Assembly: GCA_021646465.1 (NCBI GenBank)
Contig: SOET01000023.1
Span: forward strand, 1 to 64,000
DNA: 64,000 nucleotides
Direction of reading: 5' to 3'
From: Candidatus Kuenenia hertensis
Lineage (GTDB): Bacteria; Planctomycetota; Brocadiia; Brocadiales; Brocadiaceae
The notes under the pieces are model-generated. The model worked only from the letters and a program-made list of their open reading frames with translations. It had not been told where the DNA came from and searched no databases. The position numbers and the translations under genes were made by a program. Shown here piece after piece: positions 52,900 to 61,690 of the stretch. Each line of letters starts with the position of its first letter. Positions within the stretch are counted from its first letter, which is position 1.

Positions 52900-55287
52900 C
52901 TATATAAATCGTTTTACTGTTTCCAGGAGGTCGCTCTGGTCGAAGTTACTCTTAACAATGTAAGCACTTGCACCCACGTCTATTCCTCTTTCACAATCTT
53001 CACGGGAACCCAAAGATGTTACCAGAATCACCGGAATCTCAGATAATTTTTTGTTTTCCCGAATCTTCGCAGTAAGAGCAAATCCGTTCATCCGCGGCAT
53101 ATCAACATCTGACACCACCAAATCAAATTCTTCCATTTTCAACTTTGATAGGCCGTCAATTCCGTCAACAGCAGTTTTTACATTGTAACCACCTGATTCA
53201 AGAATATTTTTCAATAACATCCTGGAAGTAATTGAATCTTCAACAATAAGTATCATTTTTCTTTTCCCCACGGTCGTTTCTCTTTGAATATCTTTTGTAA
53301 CGGAAGAAGATGGTGTTCTAATTGCTGATTGAATTAAATCATACACATTTATTACAGGAATAATTTCTCCGGAACCAAGAATTGTTGCACCTGCAATATT
53401 TCGGACACGCACTAATTGTTTACCAAGATTTTTGACTAATACTTCCTGTTCATCAAGCACCTCATCCACAGAAAAAGCGATGCACTTATTTGAAGCACTG
53501 ATAACTACCGTATGGAGATAATCGGAATTTGCGATTTCTTTTGATATGTTTTTATTTACACTGGATATACACAATACATCACTCAATTTTATTAACGGAA
53601 CAGATTCTCCATCAACAAATACGGTTTCTTTTTCTTCAATCTCTTTTATCTCATTCGTATTAACACGTATCACCTGTTCCACGCTGATCGTTGGGATTGC
53701 GAATTTCTGATCGGCGACTCTTACAATTATCCCCCGAAATGTAGCAAGTGTTAAAGGAAGAATTATTCTGAATGTCGTACCCGCATTTATACCAGATTCT
53801 ATATTCACCTTGCCGCCAAGTTTTTCAGCTTTTTCACGGACTATGGCAAGCCCAAGCCCTCTTCCGGATATATTTGTAATAATCGGACTTGTAGATATAT
53901 CTGATTGAAATATTAATGACAATGCTTCTTTGTCATCCATGTTATCAATATCCTCTTTTTTTGTATAACCGGATTTTAGCGCCGCTTTTTTTACTTTCTC
54001 AACATTAATGCCCCTTCCATCATCTGAGATAACTATTTCCACCTGATTGCTATTCGTCTGATGTATTGATAGAGAAATTGTTCCCTGCGGCTTTTTGTTT
54101 TTCTGTACCCGCACTTCAGTGTTTTCGATTCCATGATCGATACAATTTCTTACCATATGCATTAACGGATCTTTTATTTCTTCCAAAATACGTTTGTCAA
54201 TTTCAACCTCACCACCTTGAATTAACAAATTTACATTTTTGCCCTGGTTTCGGGAAATATCACGCACGGCCTTCGGGAAACTTTCCAATACCGAAGAAAA
54301 CGGCATCATAATGATTTTTTTGACATCCTCAAGAAATTCGTCCACCATTCCGGAAATCATTCGATGGTCACGTTTCGTGCAGCCCGCTAAATCATTTATT
54401 TCCTTTTCCAGGATTTTTATATAGTTATTATTCCATTCCAGGAATTCTATCAGCGAATCAATATCTGCACTACTACGTTTTATTTTATCTTTCACAGAAT
54501 CAATTTCATTTTGTAATGAAAATGTCTTTCGCACCGATGAGTAGGCTTTCGACCATTTATTGTCCCAATCATTAAAGATTGCTGATATGCGCGATAGTTC
54601 ATGAGCACGCAGCAGCGAAACCTGTTTTAAAGAAAGCATTTCCTCTGCTTTAAAAAAAAGTGTATCTAATTTTGTCGCGGCAACCCGTAACACCTTTACA
54701 TGGGTTGTTTCCCTTTCGGCACTATCATCTTTTTGTCTGACATTATTTGTATCGTTTCGTTTATCGTCATTAATGTAAGCCCCAGCCGTATCAGTAATTT
54801 TGTTCTCAGTTGATGCCTCTTTAGCGTTCGTTGACAAACTTTCTTCAATGAACTTTTGACTGCATCTTTCAGTAAGGTTTTCATCAGTACATTCACCCGA
54901 TGCAAGTTCTTCTATCCGGCGTACAAGTTCAAAAATTTCTTCAATTTTCTGCGGGGAAACAAGTATTCTGCCAATGCAATCAACGGCATTATGCAGAATA
55001 TCATATTTTCCCTCAGACAGTTTAAACCCTTTATGTTTTACAGAGTCAAACACCGTTTCAAGCGCATGGCATATTTTTTCGATATCGAGAAGGTTTACCG
55101 CCCTTGCTGCACCTTTCAAACTATGGGCTTCACGGAATATCTTTTCAATAATTTGGTTCTGTTCGTGGATGGGGGGATTTTCCTCCATTTTCAGCAGATC
55201 AGCAGACATTTCCTTTACATGTTCTTCCGCCTCTATTTTAAACGTGGCCAGCAGTCGTTTTTGAAATTCAATTTCTTTTTCGTTCAT
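52900..55287 (-). CDS. cheA: Hybrid CheA histidine kinase with C-terminal receiver (WspE-like)
   Basis: A 795-residue protein. The Hpt domain has H55 in FREAHSLKGAARAVN. A middle dimerisation region follows, then a HATPase domain with HMVRNCIDHGIE, SDDGRGINVEKVKKAAL and GRGLGLAIVREKAEKLGG. A CheW-like domain (about 560-690) binds receptors. A receiver at the end has MILIVEDSITSR and D727 in DLVVSDVDMPRMNG. Kinase-receiver hybrids of this type are found in Wsp and other non-flagellar systems. It should phosphorylate CheB and the two REC-GGDEF proteins. It lies nine bases after the HD-GYP gene. Confidence 0.95.
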   Translation of the reverse strand: MNEKEIEFQKRLLATFKIEAEEHVKEMSADLLKMEENPPIHEQNQIIEKIFREAHSLKGAARAVNLLDIEKICHALETVFDSVKHKGFKLSEGKYDILHNAVDCIGRILVSPQKIEEIFELVRRIEELASGECTDENLTERCSQKFIEESLSTNAKEASTENKITDTAGAYINDDKRNDTNNVRQKDDSAERETTHVKVLRVAATKLDTLFFKAEEMLSLKQVSLLRAHELSRISAIFNDWDNKWSKAYSSVRKTFSLQNEIDSVKDKIKRSSADIDSLIEFLEWNNNYIKILEKEINDLAGCTKRDHRMISGMVDEFLEDVKKIIMMPFSSVLESFPKAVRDISRNQGKNVNLLIQGGEVEIDKRILEEIKDPLMHMVRNCIDHGIENTEVRVQKNKKPQGTISLSIHQTNSNQVEIVISDDGRGINVEKVKKAALKSGYTKKEDIDNMDDKEALSLIFQSDISTSPIITNISGRGLGLAIVREKAEKLGGKVNIESGINAGTTFRIILPLTLATFRGIIVRVADQKFAIPTISVEQVIRVNTNEIKEIEEKETVFVDGESVPLIKLSDVLCISSVNKNISKEIANSDYLHTVVISASNKCIAFSVDEVLDEQEVLVKNLGKQLVRVRNIAGATILGSGEIIPVINVYDLIQSAIRTPSSSVTKDIQRETTVGKRKMILIVEDSITSRMLLKNILESGGYNVKTAVDGIDGLSKLKMEEFDLVVSDVDMPRMNGFALTAKIRENKKLSEIPVILVTSLGSREDCERGIDVGASAYIVKSNFDQSDLLETVKRFI

Positions 55288-55295
55288 TGGTAGAT

Positions 55296-56252
55296 CTAAC
55301 CCCTGCTGCCGAGAAAGGCAACAAAACTTCTGAAATACACTTCGTCAAAATGTTCATCCATGAGCTCTTTCATTATTTGCAACGCGGGAAACGGTTTTCT
55401 CGCATCCGAATAAGGTCTTTTGGTGGTCAAGGCGTCGTAAACATCAATTATTGTTGCAATTTTTCCGTAATCATGAATCTCATTCCCCTTCAAGCCTTTC
55501 GGATAACCTTTTCCATTAAGTTTTTCATGATGCTGCAAAACAGGATAGAATGAATCTTCATTAAGTCCGCCCAAATCATTCAATATTTCATGCGCAAACT
55601 CCACATGTTTTTTTATTTCAGCATACTCCACCTCGCTAAGCTTCCCATTTTTATTCAGTGTGCCAAGGTTAATTTGTGTTTTACCAATATCATGAAGCAA
55701 TAACCCTGTACCAAAATTATTCATTTCTTTCCCATCGAGTCTTAAATATTTCGCAAATAAAAGACCCAATACGGAAACGTCCACACAATGAGTATAGGTA
55801 TAATAATCATGAGATACCATATTTAACATAGTTGAAGTAGCGTCTTTGTTATTGAGCACATATTCTACCGTGTTTGCCACCCAGTTTTTTGACCTATCAA
55901 CATTATCACCGGCGCGCGGATCGTTAAATATGTCGATCATGATGGATTTTGCCACATTGTAAACCATCTTTGATTTAACATTCGCATCAATGGATGGATC
56001 ATGAATTACCTCTTTTAACTGAGACTCCATATACCGCAAATAGAGTTTTTCTTCACTTTGATTAATAAAGAGGTAGTTGATCTGTTTGTATAAAAGTTCT
56101 TTTATTTTATCTTCTTTAAGAGCATTATTCCCGCTACAGTACAAAACGTAACGTATATCTGCATCAGCCCGGATTTTTATGTAAAGATTACATCCCGTAC
56201 AAGTATTCGGCTGTATTGTGCTTAAAGCTATGGGTATATATTCATTTTGCAT
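55296..56252 (-). CDS. HD-GYP phosphodiesterase within the chemosensory operon
   Basis: A 318-residue protein. The N-terminal 130 residues are a helical/mixed regulatory region of a type often seen before HD-GYP domains (IKIRADADIRYVLYCSG...LFINQSEEKLYLRYMESQL). The HD-GYP domain has H in DYYTYTHCVDVSVL, LLHDIGKTQINLGTLNKNGKL, KKHVEFAHEIL, LQHHEKLNGKGYPKGLKG and IIDVYDALTTKRPYSDA. It should break down c-di-GMP. It sits between cheW and cheA, so the same operon that drives synthesis also carries a degradation enzyme. Wsp operons do not normally contain this gene. Confidence 0.9.
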   Translation of the reverse strand: MQNEYIPIALSTIQPNTCTGCNLYIKIRADADIRYVLYCSGNNALKEDKIKELLYKQINYLFINQSEEKLYLRYMESQLKEVIHDPSIDANVKSKMVYNVAKSIMIDIFNDPRAGDNVDRSKNWVANTVEYVLNNKDATSTMLNMVSHDYYTYTHCVDVSVLGLLFAKYLRLDGKEMNNFGTGLLLHDIGKTQINLGTLNKNGKLSEVEYAEIKKHVEFAHEILNDLGGLNEDSFYPVLQHHEKLNGKGYPKGLKGNEIHDYGKIATIIDVYDALTTKRPYSDARKPFPALQIMKELMDEHFDEVYFRSFVAFLGSRG

Positions 56253-56317
56253 AAAAAATCAATATACCTTAATTAAAATGTAAATATCTTTACTATTACA
56301 ATAATATAATTAAAATT

Positions 56318-56866
56318 TTAACGGTTCTTTTCATCTGCTCCTTCACATACAATAATCGATTTATCTGTTAACATCTGATCCGCATCCAATAATATCAACT
56401 GATCCTCAGTTATTCCTTTTACGTATTTTCGAACAGACTCTGCTATTGTCAGAGGCGGCGGCACTATTTTATCCAAAGGAACAGATTTTACTCCGGCGAT
56501 TGAATCGGCAACTATGCCAAACTCCATATTCTCATTTTGAATAATTATTACTTTGTTTAAATTTGAAAAACCCTTCCTCTTTGGAATGTTGAAGAATGTT
56601 TTTATATCGATAACGGAAAATATCTGCCCCCGTACATTAATAATTCCAATAACATATTCCGGTGTTCCCGGGATTTTTGTGATATCTTTGATCAAATACA
56701 CTTCACGAACGTAATTCATTGGAATACAATACCTGTCATAATCAATAAGAAATTCAACTATGTTTACATGCTGTATTCCATCATCCTGAATTCCCGGTGC
56801 TCGTGCGAGTATTTTCGCCCTTTCTTTAAGAATTTTTTTTCGATCTTCTCTATTCAATTCAGGCAT
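56318..56866 (-). CDS. cheW: CheW coupling protein (first)
   Basis: A 182-residue SH3-like scaffold protein that links receptors to CheA. VEFLIDYDRYCIPMNYVREVYLI, KIPGTPEYVIGIINVRGQIFSVIDIKTF and GIVADSIAGVKSVPLDKI are the standard CheW motifs. An N-terminal charged tail of about 30 residues is extra. It lies 66 bases before the HD-GYP gene and 258 bases after the receptor gene; a repeat fills the latter gap. Confidence 0.92.
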   Translation of the reverse strand: MPELNREDRKKILKERAKILARAPGIQDDGIQHVNIVEFLIDYDRYCIPMNYVREVYLIKDITKIPGTPEYVIGIINVRGQIFSVIDIKTFFNIPKRKGFSNLNKVIIIQNENMEFGIVADSIAGVKSVPLDKIVPPPLTIAESVRKYVKGITEDQLILLDADQMLTDKSIIVCEGADEKNR

Positions 56867-56884
56867 CTGGTATTCTCCTCACCG

Positions 56885-57112
56885 GTAGAGACAGGTTTGA
56901 AACGGGAGCATTCTCAAATTTTTGCAAATCTATCAATTGTGATGGAAGCCCATTGCGGGTTCAGATTTGTAATCTGAACCCAATAGTTTATGTGATTAAT
57001 AGCGATATATACATTTCATGGTTAAATTACCACGTATGAAACGTGGGGGTTCAGGTCACAGACCTGAACCCGCCGGGGGGGGGATTTTGCAAAAATTTTG
57101 GGAATGCTCCCC
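56885..57112. repeat. About 220-bp dispersed repeat, copy 2
   Basis: Same parts in the same order as 49319-49535: AGAGACAGGTTTGAAAC, GGTTCAGATT, CCCAATAGTTTAT, GCGATATATACATTTCATGG, CACGTATGAAACGTG, a GGTTCAGGT/ACCTGAACC hairpin, and a GGGAATGCTCC end. A run of G (57074-57083) is expanded. It occupies the gap between the receptor and cheW genes of the operon. Confidence 0.85.
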
Positions 57113-57124
57113 CCGACAATACGC

Positions 57125-59116
57125 CTATATTTTGTATTTTTGAATCAATTTCTTAAGCCTCTGTCCCAGATTATTCAAATTGTGTGCTTCCTCTTCAAGT
57201 TGCCTGGCACTTTCAACGTTTTGTGAAGTTGCCGTTTTTATATTCTCCATTGCGTTTACCACCTGTGTTATGCCGGACATTTGTTCGTTACTCGATGCGG
57301 TAATCTGCATTGCAGCCTGTGATGCAAGTGAAACACTGTTACGGAGCTTATGAATGGATTTTCCCGCTTCACTGGTGAGTTTTACCCCTGTATCGACTAC
57401 CTTGCTGCCTTGTTCGGTTTTCAGCACAGCCTCATTTGTGGCTTTCTGAATATCATTTAATATTTTTCTGATCTGCATCGTTGCCTGCCTGGATTCTTCC
57501 GCAAGATTTCTGACTTCCTGCGCAACCACAGCAAAACCTTTCCCGTGTTCCCCCGCCTTTGCAGCCTCAATAGCGGCATTCACCGCCAGCAGATTTGACT
57601 GTTCCGCTATATCATCAACTGTCGCAATGATAACACCGATGGTGTGGCTTTGTTCGCTAAGTTTTATAATACTTTCCGCAATGGAGGACATTTGTTCTTT
57701 AATATTATTCATACCCTCTATTGTTTCATTCACCGCCTTTTCTCCGCCTTCAGAAATTTCCGCAGCACCCTGTGCGCTGACAGATACTTGTTGTGTTTTT
57801 TCGGTAGAAAACTGCGCAGTTTGACGGAATTCCTCAATTGTCGCCGTCGTTTCTGTTACAGAAGTGGCCGTTTCTGTTGAGGTTGAAGCAAGCTGGGTAG
57901 TCGCCGCAAGTATCTCGCTTGTAGATGATGCAAGAACATTTACTCCTTCCGCAATTTCCATAGTCTGTTCGCGTAAATTTTCTACCATGTTTTTCATAGC
58001 CGCAAATAGGTGGCTTACTTCGTCGCTGCCGCTGATTTCTATTTTTATTGTAGTGTCGCCCTGCGAGATATGTTCCGCATACTGAACTGCCATGCTCAAA
58101 GGACGGGTAATTCCGAGGGAAATTACGTATGCAAATAGTATGGAAGCAAAAACCGCAACGATTGTCAGAATGATAAAGAAAATAAAGGTTGTTCTTGAAG
58201 CATGCCATACTTCCCTGGAATCAAGCACCAGGTCTTCTGATAGTTTGTCTTCAACCCTTTTCAAAAGGTTTATTTTCCCCGTTTGCATCTTAAACCATTC
58301 TGATGGTTCTACTCCAAACATACCCTCATCGTGTTTTTCAAGCGCAATATTCCTCATTTTCAATGCTTCGTCCACGTACTTATTATCTAAACTTGTACGA
58401 TAATATTCGTTTTGTTCCTCTGTTGCCAGGTCTTTAAATATTTTTAAGTAAATTTCCTGCCGTATTATGTTATCCCTTGATTTGTTATACACCCCGGCTT
58501 CAAATCTGTCAGCCGCAAATGTATCACTTAGGTATACCCTCTCCATACCCGCCAATTCTTTTATCATTAAAAAATTAACGTATGCGGATATTTGTTTAAA
58601 CAATTCCGGATTGTTGCACAACGTTGATAATACAGCGATTACGTTTAATAATTCAGCATTAAGATTTGTATAATATTCAATTTCCTCTTCCGTGGTAATT
58701 TCGAGTGAATTGATCTGTTCCCGTTTTTCCTTCATGATTGCAATAAGATGCAGAGATCTCTCCAGCGTAATGCCGATTTTTGTGCCGTATTGATCAAGCC
58801 GCATTCCTTTGACTATATTTTTTAATTCAATTATCTTCTGATCAGTAAGCTGTCTCTGTTCATTTAACTCACTGGCAAATTCCTTTCCGCTGCTTCCGAT
58901 GTACAGCGCAGACGCCCCTCGTTCCTTTTGTGTTTCGTGAACAAGTTTACTAATGTATACTGCAAGCTCCGATAAAGTTTCCAGTTTTTCCATCTCCTTT
59001 GATACCGCGTGTTTTTCCAAGGTTCCGATAATTGAAAAGTACAACATGACACATATTGGCAATATCAGCAAAAGAGCAAGTTTATATTTCATCTTTATTT
59101 CGTTAAGTACTTTCAT
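57125..59116 (-). CDS. Methyl-accepting chemotaxis protein with NIT sensor domain
   Basis: A 663-residue receptor. TM1 is at about 11-30 and TM2 at about 311-336. The periplasmic region between them starts [27 protein letters not shown] (given in parts), the hallmark of the NIT nitrate/nitrite-sensing domain. A HAMP domain ([20 protein letters not shown]) and a signalling domain follow, with the hairpin tip [32 protein letters not shown] (shown here in pieces) and [10 protein letters not shown]. It is the only receptor in the operon and so is expected to set the input: probably nitrate, nitrite or a related nitrogen anion. Confidence 0.9.
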   Translation of the reverse strand: MKVLNEIKMKYKLALLLILPICVMLYFSIIGTLEKHAVSKEMEKLETLSELAVYISKLVHETQKERGASALYIGSSGKEFASELNEQRQLTDQKIIELKNIVKGMRLDQYGTKIGITLERSLHLIAIMKEKREQINSLEITTEEEIEYYTNLNAELLNVIAVLSTLCNNPELFKQISAYVNFLMIKELAGMERVYLSDTFAADRFEAGVYNKSRDNIIRQEIYLKIFKDLATEEQNEYYRTSLDNKYVDEALKMRNIALEKHDEGMFGVEPSEWFKMQTGKINLLKRVEDKLSEDLVLDSREVWHASRTTFIFFIILTIVAVFASILFAYVISLGITRPLSMAVQYAEHISQGDTTIKIEISGSDEVSHLFAAMKNMVENLREQTMEIAEGVNVLASSTSEILAATTQLASTSTETATSVTETTATIEEFRQTAQFSTEKTQQVSVSAQGAAEISEGGEKAVNETIEGMNNIKEQMSSIAESIIKLSEQSHTIGVIIATVDDIAEQSNLLAVNAAIEAAKAGEHGKGFAVVAQEVRNLAEESRQATMQIRKILNDIQKATNEAVLKTEQGSKVVDTGVKLTSEAGKSIHKLRNSVSLASQAAMQITASSNEQMSGITQVVNAMENIKTATSQNVESARQLEEEAHNLNNLGQRLKKLIQKYKI

Positions 59117-59196
59117 ATTCTGTTCCCATATCCCTTTGTTTTAAATGGATAATCCCCTACACCCATGTTTTTAACTTATAGTCTGAATTATTGTAA

Positions 59197-59335
59197 CTAT
59201 TCAACGTAATTCATAACACACCCATAAATCCCCTCTTGTAGAGACGCAATGCATTGCGTCTCTACTTCCCATCTTCCCCTCTAAAAAGAGGGGTGGCAGC
59301 GTAAGCTGACGGGATGTGTATTACACTTTGAATAG
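59197..59335. repeat. MITE-like element with a second palindrome inserted
   Basis: Ends CTATTCAACG and TTTGAATAG are inverted copies. Inside come ACACACCC, CCCCTC, then GAGGGGTGGCAGCG, the reverse of the element at 5946-6050. The 28-base GTAGAGACGC palindrome (59238-59265) interrupts it, so one repeat has landed within another. It lies between the receptor and cheR genes. Confidence 0.8.
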
Positions 59336-60864
59336 ATACGAATTATTTCTTTTAATCTTCCTGCCGTTATCCCCTCTGATTCAGGAAGCACATCTTCCGG
59401 TTTATGGTTTTTCAAAAGCATTAGAGCATTCTCATAATGCTTTGAAGACTCATTCAGTTTTTGCTGTTCTTGCGCAAAATTTCCTAAAGCATAATGGGCA
59501 AGAACAAAATTTGGATCAAGATACAAAACTTGTTTTAATGACGCTATCGCGCCATCAATATTTTTCTGTTCATGAAGGATAGTGGCCCGCAAATAATAAT
59601 AATTAGGCTGCAGTTTATCTGTCTTTATCGCATTATTACACCATTCAAGGGCATCCTCAATTTTCCCTTCATTTGCATAAGATTTCGCAAGAAGATACAT
59701 AATGGCATCTCTTTTTACCTGTGATTCCTTCCTATCATCCGGCATGGAAGAATAAAGTTTCAAAAGAATATCCGTTGCTTCTTTGTACAATCCTCGTTCA
59801 AATGCCTTTAATGCTTTTTCATATAATGTTAATGTTTTTTCATCCGTGTCTTGCTTCCTTTCCGGAAGGACTTCATCAGCCTTCTTGTGAGATACATTTT
59901 GCAACCTTGCAGCTTCATCAAATACCTGTCCGTAGACATCCTCCCTCTTCCGCATTGGATAAACGACCTCATCTACGTATCTATTCACCGGATCATAACA
60001 TTTCGCGGCTATCTCTTTTTTATAAAATGTTTCACCAAAACAATTAACCGGAAGGAATTCATGTATGCGGCATTGCAGTCCTTCAACCGGACTCACCACC
60101 AGCCACCCATTTTCAACAAGTGAACGGTAGAATTTATGCAATATTTCTCTTATTAACGCATCATTGAAATAAATAAATACATTGCGGCAAAAAATAATAT
60201 CCATTGCATTTGTATTATTCAGAATTGAGGGATATGCATCTTCCTTCAGATTGAGGGGGGAAAAAACAACCATTTCTTTTATCTGGGGAGAAATAGCATA
60301 TTTGTTTTCGTGTGTTAGTTTAAAATATTTATTTATAATCCACTTCGGAGTTCCCCTGAATGACCATTTTCTGTATAATCCTTCAGAGGCTTTTTTGAGA
60401 AAATTTTGATTAATATCGGTAGCAAGAATCGTTATGTCCCAATCTCTGATATCCCGAATCAATTTATCGATCAATATTGCTATGGAATAGGGCTCCTCTC
60501 CGGTAGCGCAACCCGCAACCCAAATTCTCAACCGTTGGTCTTTCCCCTTTCTGGCCGTAATTAAATCGTTCAAAATACTCTTTTCCAGCGCTTCAAAACT
60601 ATTTTTATGGCGAAAAAAATACGTCTCTCCCACCGTTAAATGATTTGCAAGCAGCGAAACATCATTTTGTGTTAACGGAGCTGACAGTAACCGCTGCAGA
60701 AACATTTCTACATCACCATACCCAAAATCATTCGCGGCCAGCCGAATATGACGTATCAAATGATGCCAACGGTCTTTTGCATAACATAATCCCAGTTTTT
60801 CCGAAATCAGATCACTAAACCGGTTGAGTAACTGTTCTGGTATTTTCTGTTTCATGCGTATCAC
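59281..60864 (-). CDS. cheR: CheR methyltransferase with C-terminal TPR repeats (WspC-like)
   Basis: A 527-residue protein. CheR (about 1-270) has the N-terminal helical subdomain, GETYFFRHKNSFEALE, the SAM-binding loop VAGCATGEEPYSIAIL, ILATDINQNFLKKA and MDIIFCRNVFIYF. The C-terminal half (about 340-500) has TPR units (YEKALKAFERGLYKEATDIL, LEWCNNAIKTDKLQPNYYYL, LKQVLYLDPNFVLAHYALGN). The CheR-TPR layout is that of WspC. It methylates receptor glutamates with SAM. The GTG at 60864 overlaps the cheW stop as GTGA; ATG at 60855 is the alternative. Its 3' end runs into the neighbouring repeat. Confidence 0.94.
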   Translation of the reverse strand: MIRMKQKIPEQLLNRFSDLISEKLGLCYAKDRWHHLIRHIRLAANDFGYGDVEMFLQRLLSAPLTQNDVSLLANHLTVGETYFFRHKNSFEALEKSILNDLITARKGKDQRLRIWVAGCATGEEPYSIAILIDKLIRDIRDWDITILATDINQNFLKKASEGLYRKWSFRGTPKWIINKYFKLTHENKYAISPQIKEMVVFSPLNLKEDAYPSILNNTNAMDIIFCRNVFIYFNDALIREILHKFYRSLVENGWLVVSPVEGLQCRIHEFLPVNCFGETFYKKEIAAKCYDPVNRYVDEVVYPMRKREDVYGQVFDEAARLQNVSHKKADEVLPERKQDTDEKTLTLYEKALKAFERGLYKEATDILLKLYSSMPDDRKESQVKRDAIMYLLAKSYANEGKIEDALEWCNNAIKTDKLQPNYYYLRATILHEQKNIDGAIASLKQVLYLDPNFVLAHYALGNFAQEQQKLNESSKHYENALMLLKNHKPEDVLPESEGITAGRLKEIIRIYSKCNTHPVSLRCHPSF

Positions 60865-61328
60865 TTTATTGAATGTTCCGCCCTTTCCAAAGCCTCTTCC
60901 TCTTCTATTGACAAAAATTTCTCAATGTCACAAATAAAAGTCAAATCACCGTTGATCTTCAATATCCCCTGAATAGTATCAATATTTTTAACAATGTCCT
61001 TCGCACAAATGATATCTTCTCCTTTTATAACACCTTCGATTGCATCTGCAATTATAATTACCGTGCGTTTGTGAGTATTCAAGACGATCAATTTATCATC
61101 AATATCGATTTCCTTTTCTTTTAAACACAACCTTTTTCTTAAATTTATTACCGGCAGTACCTCCCCTTGCACATTAATCACACCAACAATAATTTCAGGG
61201 GCTGAAGGCAACGGAGTAATTTCAACGGCACGAACAACTCTCTTCACCTCCGTATACCTTACCGCAAACCGCTGCTTTTCAATCGTAAAAATAACAAGAT
61301 GTTCGGTATTCATTTTATATCGTAACAA
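60861..61328 (-). CDS. cheW: CheW coupling protein (second)
   Basis: A 155-residue CheW-like protein with VIFTIEKQRFAVRYTEVKRVV, ITPLPSAPEIIVGVINVQGE, VLPVINLRKRL and VIIIADAIEGVI. It overlaps cheR by four bases and is the first gene of the chemosensory operon. Wsp systems also have two CheW-like proteins (WspB and WspD), one beside the CheR gene. Confidence 0.92.
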   Translation of the reverse strand: MLRYKMNTEHLVIFTIEKQRFAVRYTEVKRVVRAVEITPLPSAPEIIVGVINVQGEVLPVINLRKRLCLKEKEIDIDDKLIVLNTHKRTVIIIADAIEGVIKGEDIICAKDIVKNIDTIQGILKINGDLTFICDIEKFLSIEEEEALERAEHSIK

Positions 61329-61690
61329 TTCATAAATACATCATATATGATTATCTTGCCCACCCGAATGGAGGTATCGCCATGATGGTGCAATTATAAT
61401 CATTTTTTTCCAGATAACAAACAATATGTAAAATATTACGGACAGTTCCGCTTACCTCAGAGAACGCTGGGGTCACAGAGGTAATCAAAGAATAACAACA
61501 GGAAATTATGCGGATTTTCCTCATTATTATTCTGCATTCTCTGCGGGGAATTATTACCAATAGGGAGCATTCCCGATTTTAATCTTTCTATTTCCAGTAA
61601 CAATAAATAAACAATTTACATTTACGGTTTCCTTCATTATTATTATAGTTGTTTTACTTTTTATTCTTTACTATCCACACTATTTATTCT
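61329..61690. other. Divergent intergenic region
   Basis: About 360 bases without a gene between the chemosensory operon (leftward) and the DUF255 gene (rightward), so it should hold both promoters. It contains a CTCAGAGAACG...CACAGAGG stretch (about 61456-61481) and a GGGAGCATTCCC motif (about 61562-61573) like dispersed repeats elsewhere. No promoter is clear to me. Confidence 0.5.

Noticed and set aside
49545-61328. Flagellar or twitching chemotaxis system
   Set aside because: No fli, flg, mot or pil genes in the window, no stand-alone CheY, and the outputs are GGDEF proteins, so a Wsp-like function fits better.
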